Source: JBBIVP01 sp037439705 [NCBI: bacterium] (lineage in GTDB: Bacteria; JBBIVP01). Taken from it: DNA of 5,217 nucleotides. The position numbers and the translations under genes are program-made. Shown here piece after piece: positions 1-5,217 of this stretch (positions are counted from its first letter, which is position 1; each line of letters opens with the position of its first letter). Location of the stretch: contig JBBIVP010000150.1 in NCBI GenBank assembly GCA_037439705.1, positions 1 through 5,217 of the forward strand, in the 5' to 3' direction. The notes beneath the pieces were generated by a model. It was not told the origin of the DNA and did not search any database. It saw only the letters and a list, made by a program, of their open reading frames with translations.

Positions 1-1184
1 GGAAGCGGTGTGTCCGTAGCGCTATAGGATTGCATATCGAGGGGCAGAAATTTTTGAAGCGATTTCTTAAAGATGTATTTAGTCTTTCTGACTCTTACCT
101 TTAAAGAAGATGTAAGGCACGCGGAAAATTCTACAAGATGATGGTCAAGAATTGGAGTTCTAACTTCTACAGAGCAAGCCATTGCCATCTTATCCGCCTT
201 CATAAGAATGTCTTCAGCAAGCCAGATTTTTATGTCAGCATAAAATACTCTGTCAAGAAAGTTCAAATTGTTCACCCTAACTTCTGCTATTGAAAGATAA
301 ATTTCCTGGGGTTTTGAATTGAAACTCGGACAGAGGAGTTTCATCTCGGTATCGTTAAAATATGATAACCAGACAAAATTTCTAACCACAGGATTTTTAT
401 CAGTAACCGCAAGCCGTTTCATGTATTCAGGAATTTTTCCAGGCAGAAAATGGAATGTTGAGATTATTTCAAAAGCATTTCTTCGTAAAGATGATGGTAG
501 CACATCCAAAAAATGAGCAATTTTATGAAGAATGTAACGGGGATACCCACCAAATATCTCATCTCCTCCCTCTCCGCTTAACAATACCTTTATCCCCATT
601 TCGCGGGCTTTTTTAGAAATTAAAAACACAGGAACACAGGCTTCATCTGCTATTGGTTCATCTAAATGCCATATAAGAAGCGGCAAATAAGATAGGTCTT
701 TTTCTTGAAGGATTATCTCGTTGTGATTTGTCCCAAAGAATGAAGCGACTTTTTTAGCATATACTCTTTCATCATACAATGAATTTTCAAATCCTATGAT
801 GATTGTATTTATGTTAGATGTGCTTTCAGCCATTAAACCAACGATGGCACTTGAATCAATACCACCAGATAACATCACTCCTAAGGGAACATCGCTTATA
901 AGTCTGTATTTAACAGATTCCCTCAAAAGTATCCCGAGCCTCTCTATCACATCATTTTCATCCGCTGGATTTTTTAGAGAAAAATTTATATCCCAGTATC
1001 TTTTGAATTTTATATCTCCTTCACAATAAATAAGCATATAGCCGGGAGGAAGTTTGTTTATTCCTTTGAACAGCGTTATCTCGCCTGGAATATATTGAAG
1101 GTGAAGATAAAGGTTGAGAGCATCTTCATTAACTTCAGTTTTTGTGCTACTGGCCGACAGAATTGCCTTTATTTCTGAAGCGGG
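1..1184 (-). pseudogene. asnB: Asparagine synthetase (glutamine-hydrolysing), synthetase domain only; 5'-truncated and open at the left edge
   Basis: An open frame of about 394 codons encodes the ATP-dependent amide-transfer half of AsnB-type enzymes. The full enzyme converts aspartate, glutamine and ATP to asparagine; relatives amidate sugars in glycan loci. Reading on the minus strand, visible motifs in order are ASEIKAIL (from 1181), YIPGEITLFKGINKLPPGY, the PP-loop LSGGIDSS (about 872-849), LLSGEGGDEIFGGYPRY (about 580-535) and VRTPILDHHL (about 160-130). The N-terminal class II glutaminase domain, which should begin Met-Cys and span roughly 190 residues, is absent. The frame meets a TGA at 1187-1185 directly before the conserved part, and the first in-frame ATG is deep inside, at 1037. 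Family resemblance also fades after KKSLQKFLP, from about position 38 to the edge. The gene is almost certainly a remnant, cut next to the element at 1190. Its original substrate cannot be told. Confidence 0.9.
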
Positions 1185-1189
1185 TCATT

Positions 1190-1207
1190 GGTTAAGAGAT
1201 AGTATCC
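1190..1207 (+). repeat. Left terminal inverted repeat
   Basis: The sequence GGTTAAGAGATAGTATCC is the exact reverse complement of 1489-1506. It begins 8 bp from the last position that still matches asparagine synthetase. An 18-bp perfect inverted match at about 280 bp spacing is not expected by chance in a window of this size. Confidence 0.85.
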
Positions 1208-1338
1208 ATTTGTATGAGAATTTATATTTTGTTTAAGAGGGAAGAAGATTTTAATTTGGGGTGTGAGGTGGTGGATGATGATGAAGGGGAAAAGTGCGAT
1301 GGATTTAGGGAGATTGAGGGGAAAGGGTTTCCTACTTT

Positions 1339-1425
1339 CATGGGCTTCCTCCTTCTATCATTTTCATAAGATATCCTGATGGGGGAAGCCCCCTATTTCA
1401 ACGATTTTCTTTATCATCTTATGAA
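1339..1425 (-). promoter_or_regulatory. Nested hairpins with a possible ribosome-binding-site mask inside the element
   Basis: On the minus strand, TTCATAAGAT (1425-1416) pairs perfectly with ATCTTATGAA (1372-1363), enclosing a second hairpin of five G-C pairs (1393-1381). Downstream lies GGAGGAAGCCC followed at once by ATG (1341-1339). That Shine-Dalgarno segment (1352-1342) can pair at 10 of 11 positions with GGGCTTCCCCC (1391-1381) from the inner hairpin. Two exclusive folds are therefore possible, one exposing and one hiding the start site. Insertion sequences such as IS10 and IS50 use comparable folds to block translation from read-through transcripts. That this is the role here is inference. 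The frame opened by the ATG is only 39 codons and Ser/Pro-rich. Confidence 0.45.
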
Positions 1426-1488
1426 GAGCCTCCTTATTTTCAGGAACATAAACATTCTTCCATCTCCTTTTCCATACCTTACACCTCC

Positions 1489-1506
1489 GGATACTATCTC
1501 TTAACC
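1489..1506 (-). repeat. Right terminal inverted repeat
   Basis: The sequence GGATACTATCTCTTAACC is the mate of the repeat at 1190-1207. It ends 17 bp before the -35 box of the ATPase promoter, so the element lies directly upstream of that transcription unit without overlapping its core promoter. Confidence 0.85.
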
Positions 1507-1523
1507 CGAAAGAGCAAGAATGA

Positions 1524-1552
1524 TTGACAATTTATCTGATATTTCTTAAAAT
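1524..1552 (+). promoter_or_regulatory. Sigma-70-type promoter of the ATPase gene
   Basis: TTGACA at 1524-1529 is a perfect -35 box. It is followed by a 17-nt spacer and TAAAAT at 1547-1552, which matches the -10 consensus at five of six positions. Transcription should start near 1559, giving a leader of about 38 nt before the ATG at 1597. The promoter lies between the right end of the 317-bp element and the gene, on native flank rather than in the element. Confidence 0.75.
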
Positions 1553-1560
1553 TTCTCAAC

Positions 1561-1595
1561 AGGTGAGAAAAAAATTGAAGAAATTGTATCAGTAA
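1561..1595 (+). promoter_or_regulatory. Possible six-codon leader peptide coupled to the ATPase start
   Basis: The ATPase ATG has no Shine-Dalgarno at normal distance. The only good candidate in the leader, AGGTGAG at 1561-1567, is 7 nt before a TTG at 1575. That TTG opens a frame reading (M)KKLYQ, which stops at TAA 1593-1595, one base before the ATPase ATG. This layout would allow termination and re-initiation on the main gene. It is inferred from spacing alone. The alternative is that the ATPase is simply translated from a weak site. Confidence 0.3.
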
Positions 1596-1596
1596 G

Positions 1597-2859
1597 ATGG
1601 ATAAAGAACGTGTAAAAGACTATCTCGCTGAATATATGAAAAGGGACCTCCCGTGGCTTGTTGAAAGGGAACTGGAGGTTAGTGAAACGGAGAGAAGGAT
1701 AATTACCATAATTGGACCGAGGAGAGCAGGAAAAACCTATTATCTTTATCAATTGATGAAGAAAAACAGGGAAAGGCCGCTTTATCTTAACTTTGAAGAT
1801 ACAAGACTGATTGACCTTTCTTTTAAAGAAATAAGGGATTTAATAAGGATGTATAAAGAAATCACCGGGAGGGAACCACTTTACCTGTTTTTTGATGAGG
1901 TTCAGAACATTGAAGGTTGGGAAATAGCACTGAGGGAACTACTTGACACCGGAAGGTTCAGAATTTTTGTTACAGGCTCTTCTTCGAAATTATTAAGTAG
2001 AGAAATAGCCACATCTTTGAGGGGAAGAACCCTCACCTATATACTTCTTCCTTTCAGTTTTTCTGAGTTCTTAAAAGCAAAAAATATCTCCCTTCAATTT
2101 ATTTCAAAAGATGATGAAACCACAGTTAAAAAAGAACTGAGGGAGTATTTAGAGTTCGGAGGGTTTCCCGAGGTGGTTCTTGAAAAAGAAAAGGAAAAGA
2201 TACTGAAAGAGTTCTATGACCTTATTCTTTTTAAAGATATCGTTGAAAGGCATAACCTGAGGAACATAAGCCTTGCAAAATTCCTGCTCTCCTTCTTTGC
2301 ACAGAATTTCTCATCCATGATGAGCGTCAACAAAATTCTGAATTTCTTTAAATCGCAGGGTAAAAAATTTGGCAGGAACACCCTTTACGATTATATTGAC
2401 AAAATTCAGGATACTGTCGCTGTTTTCTTCCTCAGCAGATATTCTACAAAGATATATACAAGAGAAAGTTGGCCAAAAAAAATCTATCTTGCTGACACAG
2501 GTATTTCAAGGGTTGTAAAATTTTCTCAAGATATGGGGAGATTGATGGAAAATGTTGTGTTTCTTGAACTCCTGAGGAAAACAAACAAGCATCCTTTGAT
2601 GGAAATTTATTTTTTGAACATTAACAATAAAGAGGTGGATTTCCTGCTCAAAAAGGGTGAGGAGATAAGTTTGATTCAGGTATGTTATGAGATAGAAGGC
2701 TTTAAAACCAGGGAAAGGGAGATAAAAAGTTTGCTCAAAGCAGGTGATGAGTTAAATTGCAAAAATCTTCTTATCCTTACATGGGATTATGAAGGTGAGG
2801 AAAAATTCAGGGAGAAAAAGATAAACTTCATTCCTCTCTGGAAGTGGCTTCTTTTTTGA
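1597..2859 (+). CDS. AAA_14/DUF4143 family ATPase
   Basis: A complete 420-residue protein, the usual length for this family (COG1373). N-terminal P-loop domain: Walker A GPRRAGKT at residues 40-47, Walker B LYLFFDEVQ at 95-103 (D100, E101), a sensor-like FVTGSSS at 124-130, LRGR at 141-144 as a probable arginine finger, and LPFSFSEFL at 151-159. The linker carries EFGGFPEV (186-193). The C-terminal DUF4143 half has NTLYDYIDKIQDT (261-273), KIYLADTGI (295-303), MENVVFLELL (317-326) and EVDFLL (346-351), then LIQVCYEI (359-366). This half resembles a restriction-endonuclease fold, but position 363 is Cys where a catalytic Lys would sit, so nuclease activity is doubtful. The WDYE...PLWKWLL tail recalls archaeal members, from memory. 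No signal peptide or membrane segment is seen, so it is probably cytosolic. Its role is unknown. ATG 1597 is the only start; an in-frame stop lies at 1576. It has its own promoter. Confidence 0.93.
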   Translation: MDKERVKDYLAEYMKRDLPWLVERELEVSETERRIITIIGPRRAGKTYYLYQLMKKNRERPLYLNFEDTRLIDLSFKEIRDLIRMYKEITGREPLYLFFDEVQNIEGWEIALRELLDTGRFRIFVTGSSSKLLSREIATSLRGRTLTYILLPFSFSEFLKAKNISLQFISKDDETTVKKELREYLEFGGFPEVVLEKEKEKILKEFYDLILFKDIVERHNLRNISLAKFLLSFFAQNFSSMMSVNKILNFFKSQGKKFGRNTLYDYIDKIQDTVAVFFLSRYSTKIYTRESWPKKIYLADTGISRVVKFSQDMGRLMENVVFLELLRKTNKHPLMEIYFLNINNKEVDFLLKKGEEISLIQVCYEIEGFKTREREIKSLLKAGDELNCKNLLILTWDYEGEEKFREKKINFIPLWKWLLF

Positions 2860-3922
2860 GGACTTCTAAAAAAACCCCTTCATAATCCTCAACCATCCTT
2901 TCCTTTGAGTAATATCTGGATGCTTCAAGGGCATTTTTTGACAGTTTCTCCCTTAATGGTGTATCTTCACACAACCTTAAAACCCATTCCGCTATGGAAA
3001 ACGGGTCTTCCGGCGGGATAAGTATGCCTGTCTCATTTTCTTTTACCACCTCAGGAATACCACCAACCCTCGTTGCAATCACAGGAACACCGCATGCGTA
3101 TCCCTCAAAAATAACTGTGGGCGTTGCCTCAGAAACAGAGGGAACCACAAGGATGTCCATCTCCTTCATTATCCGTGGGACATCAAACCTTCTTCCAAGA
3201 AATAGGAGATTTTTATGGAATTCTTTATACCTTTCCTCTGCAGATTTTATTTCATCTTCATAACCTCCCACGAATATGTAAACCACATCTCTTCTTTTTT
3301 TGAGAACTAATGGAAGGCTATCAAGAAAATACCTTCCGCCTTTCCGCCAGGAAAATCCTCCAAAAAATCCAGCAAAAAAATTTTTTTCTGAAATTCCATA
3401 TTCTTTTCTTATCCATCCATCCTTTTTTGATGAAAACTCATCTAAATCTATTCCATTATAGATTATTCGCAGTTTTTCCTTTTTAACTCCGTAGAGTTCG
3501 CCTATAAATTTACAGACAACAACAACCACATCGCCCATTTTTCTCATTTTTTTTCTCAAAAAATCAAGGTCAAAGGTATTATGAATGGTTGAAACAACCT
3601 TTGCTCTTCCAGTGATTTTTGATGATATGCAGGCTGTAAGGGATGTCATCGCTGAATTACAATGAAGTATATCAATTTCTTCATCCTTTATGATTTTTGA
3701 AAGGGAATGAATTGCCTTAACCAGAGCCCGCACTCCCTTCTGAAACGGAATTTCAAAATGCCTTATTCCATTTTCTTCTGCAATTCTTACCGCATTTCCA
3801 CCATTTGAACCAATAAAAACCTCATGCCCTCTCTTTTTTAATCCCTTTGCAAGATTGAAAACCGAAGCATTTATACCGCTTCCTCCGAGGTTGAAATCGT
3901 TTACCAGAAGAAGTATCCTCAT
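2828..3922 (-). CDS. Glycosyltransferase family 4 (GT-B fold, retaining)
   Basis: A complete 364-residue protein, typical of GT4 enzymes that transfer a sugar from an NDP-sugar to a lipid-linked or glycan acceptor at the cytosolic face of the membrane. It starts MRILLLVNDFNLGG, with the Gly-rich loop GGSG at 13-16 and LAKGLKKRGHEV at 24-35, as in acceptor-side Rossmann domains. The donor-side domain opens after YNGID (155-159), with FGGFSWRKGG at 187-196 supplying the basic residues that hold the nucleotide diphosphate. The family E-x7-E signature is E265 and E273 in PSVSEATPTVIFEGYACGVP, followed by VIATRVGGIPEVV (281-293). No signal or transmembrane segment is seen. The donor sugar and acceptor cannot be read from the sequence. 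The gene converges on the ATPase with a 32-bp coding overlap and has its own promoter. Only a weak Shine-Dalgarno precedes the ATG. With the nearby methyltransferase and synthetase remnant it suggests a surface-polysaccharide locus. Confidence 0.95.
   Translation of the reverse strand: MRILLLVNDFNLGGSGINASVFNLAKGLKKRGHEVFIGSNGGNAVRIAEENGIRHFEIPFQKGVRALVKAIHSLSKIIKDEEIDILHCNSAMTSLTACISSKITGRAKVVSTIHNTFDLDFLRKKMRKMGDVVVVVCKFIGELYGVKKEKLRIIYNGIDLDEFSSKKDGWIRKEYGISEKNFFAGFFGGFSWRKGGRYFLDSLPLVLKKRRDVVYIFVGGYEDEIKSAEERYKEFHKNLLFLGRRFDVPRIMKEMDILVVPSVSEATPTVIFEGYACGVPVIATRVGGIPEVVKENETGILIPPEDPFSIAEWVLRLCEDTPLREKLSKNALEASRYYSKERMVEDYEGVFLEVLKKEATSREE
2840..2857 (+). terminator. Weak intrinsic terminator overlapping the ATPase stop codon
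   Basis: GAAG-TGG-CTTC (2841-2851), extendable by a G-U pair, is followed directly by six T residues whose last T belongs to the TGA stop. The stem is only 4-5 bp, so termination would be weak. It lies inside the region shared with the converging glycosyltransferase gene. On the minus strand the hairpin is not followed by T residues, so it would serve the ATPase only. Confidence 0.35.
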
Positions 3923-3974
3923 CTTGGAATTTCTACCCGAAAGAAGTATTTAATTTTTTAAGAATCATAAAATA

Positions 3975-4003
3975 TTTGTACCATCCTGAGAATTAGTTGT
4001 CAA
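3975..4003 (-). promoter_or_regulatory. Sigma-70-type promoter of the glycosyltransferase gene
   Basis: Reading the minus strand, TTGACA (4003-3998) is a perfect -35 box. It is followed by a 17-nt spacer and TACAAA (3980-3975), which matches the -10 consensus at four of six positions. Transcription should start near 3968, about 45 nt before the ATG at 3922. The architecture matches the ATPase promoter at 1524-1552. Confidence 0.65.
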
Positions 4004-4024
4004 GTAAATGTATAAGTTATATAC

Positions 4025-4232
4025 ATATGCGACATTTTATGAGTTTGAATGAGATAATTTAAGGGGCTTTTTAGACCGAGGGATTTGTGAGGTCTTTTTA
4101 TTATCTAATACACTCAAAATCCTCTCAAACTATAAAGCATATCCTGAAACCTCCTCTTGTAAAATCCCCTTATATTACCAAATATAGAATAAAACTTCAT
4201 CTCTCCCTCTCACTCCTTAATGTCGCTCATAT
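4025..4232. repeat. Imperfect inverted repeats, possibly a decayed small mobile element
   Basis: The left segment ATATGCGACATTTTATGAGTTTGA (4025-4048, joined here from two shorter matches) has two partial inverted mates. One is at 4125-4142 and reads ATATGC, TTTAT, AGTTTGA on the minus strand, lacking GACAT and one G. The other is at 4211-4232 and reads ATATG-AG-CGACATT, followed by a diverged GAGT stretch. The outer pair would bound roughly 200 bp and the inner pair about 118 bp. CATAT occurs at both outer flanks (4024-4028 and 4228-4232) but is partly palindromic, so it is poor evidence of a target duplication. Confidence 0.4.
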
Positions 4233-4244
4233 CTTAACTTTTCC

Positions 4245-4304
4245 ATATTTTTTTTATTTTATTTTTTTTGTTTGGATAGGGGGGTGTTTTGTTGTGTGGG
4301 GGGG
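4245..4304 (+). other. T-rich tract followed by G/T-only tract with G6 and G7 runs
   Basis: Positions 4245-4274 are almost entirely T with occasional A and G. Positions 4276-4304 then carry a six-G run (4279-4284) and a seven-G run (4298-4304) joined by G and T only. The minus strand here is essentially A and C. Such skew can promote melting, a two-layer G-quadruplex or polymerase slippage. Homopolymer lengths in this tract may also be sequencing-sensitive. Confidence 0.5.
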
Positions 4305-4408
4305 TTAAACGGCGTTCCTTAAAACTTACTTCCAGGAATGCTGATTGAAAAAATATAACACACTCATAACTCTTTTATTTCCTCCTCAAATAATGTTTTT
4401 TGAAAATC

Positions 4409-4436
4409 TTGCTTATTATACAGGATGAATTATAGT
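4409..4436 (+). promoter_or_regulatory. Possible promoter placing transcription start at the methyltransferase ATG
   Basis: TATAGT (4431-4436) matches the -10 consensus at five of six positions. It is preceded at 16 nt by a poor -35, TTGCTT (4409-4414). The ATG follows seven bases after the -10 box, so the transcript could begin at or next to the start codon (leaderless). This fits the absence of a Shine-Dalgarno at normal distance; the nearest, AGGA at 4422-4425, is too far away. Confidence 0.4.
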
Positions 4437-4443
4437 ATTCAAT

Positions 4444-5217
4444 ATGTGCCCTGTATGTAAAAAACCCTCTAATTTGTGGAGGTCTTTTATTCTGGATGAA
4501 AAGGAGTTTGTGTTTCTCAAGTGTCCGCACTGCGGACTTATATTTCTTAAGGGAAGGGAGTATTCTTATTCCTTTTATAACGAACACTACAGAGAGATAG
4601 AAAAAGCAAGTTTTTCTCTTGATTGTTTTCCACAGGAAAGGGGAAGGGGGAAAAAGGTTTATGAGATAATTTCAAGAATGAAAGGGAAGGGAAAATGTCT
4701 TGATATAGGATGCGGTCCCGGATACTTTCTTGGAAATTTGAAGAACTATGGAGATTATGAACTGTTCGGGGTTGAAATCTCTGAAACAGCAGTAAAATTT
4801 GCAGAGAAAAACTTCGGAATAAAGGTTTTTCATGGAACAATTGATGATGCGGATTTTCCTCCAGAATATTTTGACATAATTATCCTTTCTCATGTTCTTG
4901 AGCACCTTCCTGATCCCCTTCAAATGCTTTTAAAAATAAGAGAACTTTTGAAAAACGATGGAATTTTTTACTGCGAAGTTCCTGATGAATTTGAGAGCAT
5001 AAATGGTTTAATCAGAACATACATTCTGAAAAAACCTCCTGTTGGACTCTATGCTGGACACCTGAATTATTTTGGGAAATCATCTTTAAAGAAGGTGTTA
5101 AGTATAGCAGGATTCAAGCTTTTAAGAGGCTTATGGACACATTCTCACATAGACCTCAAAAGGGCTGTGCACCAGATTTTTGGGGTTCAGGTTAAATACG
5201 ATAACCCTCTCATTAAT
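4444..5217 (+). CDS. Zinc-ribbon class I SAM-dependent methyltransferase, C-terminus beyond the window
   Basis: The 258 visible codons stay open to the right edge. The N-terminus is a Cys4 zinc ribbon, CPVC at residues 2-5 and CPHC at 27-30, followed by GLIFL, a common lead-in for methyltransferases found in polysaccharide loci. The Rossmann-like methyltransferase domain follows. Motif I is LDIGCGPGYF (86-95), E111 in GVEIS binds the SAM ribose, FDIIILSHVLEHLPDP lies at 143-158, and DGIFYCEVPD follows as a post-motif strand. The HLNYFGKSSL stretch further on fits the same family. It presumably methylates a small molecule or sugar, perhaps capping or modifying a glycan, but the substrate is not readable. 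ATG 4444 is the only start; an in-frame TGA lies at 4426 and the ribbon begins at residue 2. The gene is divergent from the glycosyltransferase. Confidence 0.92.
   Translation, partial: MCPVCKKPSNLWRSFILDEKEFVFLKCPHCGLIFLKGREYSYSFYNEHYREIEKASFSLDCFPQERGRGKKVYEIISRMKGKGKCLDIGCGPGYFLGNLKNYGDYELFGVEISETAVKFAEKNFGIKVFHGTIDDADFPPEYFDIIILSHVLEHLPDPLQMLLKIRELLKNDGIFYCEVPDEFESINGLIRTYILKKPPVGLYAGHLNYFGKSSLKKVLSIAGFKLLRGLWTHSHIDLKRAVHQIFGVQVKYDNPLIN

Larger units (their letters stand above)
1190..1506. mobile_element. 317-bp element with 18-bp perfect terminal inverted repeats (MITE-like or deleted IS)
   Basis: The ends are exact reverse complements over 18 bp, and the interior has no open frame large enough for a transposase. 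The half from 1340 to 1488 carries nested hairpins and, on the minus strand, a Shine-Dalgarno-like GGAGG before an ATG at 1341. This resembles the 5' end of an insertion sequence. The half from 1236 to 1328 is purine-rich on the plus strand. The flanks just outside (ending gtcatt on the left, starting cgaaag on the right) show no target duplication, so one flank may have been lost after insertion. A minus-strand frame ending at 1364 (containing WKNVYVPENKEALHKM) has no start and runs through the terminal repeat, so it is not called. The family is unknown to me. A non-mobile inverted-repeat structure is the alternative. Confidence 0.7.
3923..4443. other. 520-bp divergent intergenic region without a convincing gene
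   Basis: This gap separates the divergent glycosyltransferase and methyltransferase genes. It holds the two promoters, an inverted-repeat-rich stretch (4025-4232), a T-rich then G-rich tract (4245-4304) and a weak hairpin. The hairpin pairs GCGTTCC (4312-4318) with GGAATGC (4335-4341) through one G-U pair, with a 16-nt loop. AGACC/GGTCT (about 4073-4095) is a further 5-bp stem with T runs on both sides. Short open frames exist on both strands, but their composition follows the skewed bases. No tRNA or known riboswitch is recognisable. Confidence 0.7.

Noticed and set aside
796-1029. Plus-strand frame of 77 codons, and a similar one at 319-516
   Set aside because: Both lie antisense to well-conserved asparagine synthetase motifs and are shadows of that gene.
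1222-1341. 39-codon minus-strand frame (MKVGNPF...) behind a good Shine-Dalgarno inside the element
   Set aside because: It is Ser/Pro-rich because the opposite strand is purine-rich, and it resembles no family I know. At most it is the start of a lost transposase gene.
1504-1513. 10-mer ACCCGAAAGA shared with 3935-3944 upstream of the glycosyltransferase
   Set aside because: Shared 10-mers are expected by chance in 5 kb, and the two sites have different positions relative to their genes, so it is not supported as an operator.
4073-4100. AGACC/GGTCT hairpin followed by T residues, as an intrinsic terminator
   Set aside because: No plus-strand gene ends nearby, the stem is only 5 bp with a 13-nt loop, and T runs flank both sides. 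Kept only as part of the structured gap.
4087-4308. 73-codon plus-strand GTG frame with a Phe-rich, membrane-like tail, preceded by GAGGG
   Set aside because: The hydrophobic tail comes straight from the T-rich and G-rich tracts, codon use is abnormal, and it runs through inverted repeats. Probably not a gene.
4375-4923. Three overlapping minus-strand frames of 70-97 codons
   Set aside because: All but the 3' end of the first, which lies in the intergenic gap, are antisense to the zinc ribbon and SAM-binding motifs of the methyltransferase, whose plus-strand frame is clearly the coding one.

Overview
The window looks like bacterial accessory DNA of fairly low GC. Arginine is coded mostly by AGA/AGG, and the clearest promoters are sigma-70-like (TTGACA, 17-nt spacer, AT-rich -10). 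The ATPase belongs to a family shared by archaea and thermophilic bacteria, so a thermophilic or deep-branching bacterium is a reasonable guess, but I cannot name a taxon.

Layout. (1) Positions 1-1184, minus strand: the synthetase half of a glutamine-dependent asparagine synthetase (AsnB family). It lacks its glutaminase half and any start codon, and runs off the left edge. (2) 1190-1506: a 317-bp element bounded by perfect 18-bp inverted repeats, with nested internal hairpins and no transposase. It abuts the broken end of the synthetase gene. (3) 1524-2859, plus strand: a well-formed promoter, a short leader, and an AAA_14/DUF4143 ATPase. (4) 2828-3922, minus strand: a GT4-type glycosyltransferase that converges on the ATPase and overlaps it by 32 bp. 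Its own promoter lies just upstream. (5) 3923-4443: about 520 bp with no convincing gene, holding inverted repeats, a T-rich then G-rich tract, and a probable promoter. (6) 4444-5217 (open on the right), plus strand: a zinc-ribbon SAM-dependent methyltransferase.

The synthetase remnant, glycosyltransferase and methyltransferase are gene types usually found in surface-polysaccharide (O-antigen or exopolysaccharide) loci. The window therefore probably sits in or next to such a locus, one disturbed by mobile DNA. The ATPase is probably an unrelated passenger. I see no CRISPR array, tRNA, rRNA or complete transposase. The most unusual material is the 317-bp element with its possible self-masking ribosome-binding site, the asnB break beside it, and the structured gap at 4020-4345. 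None of this amounts to a demonstrable new system.
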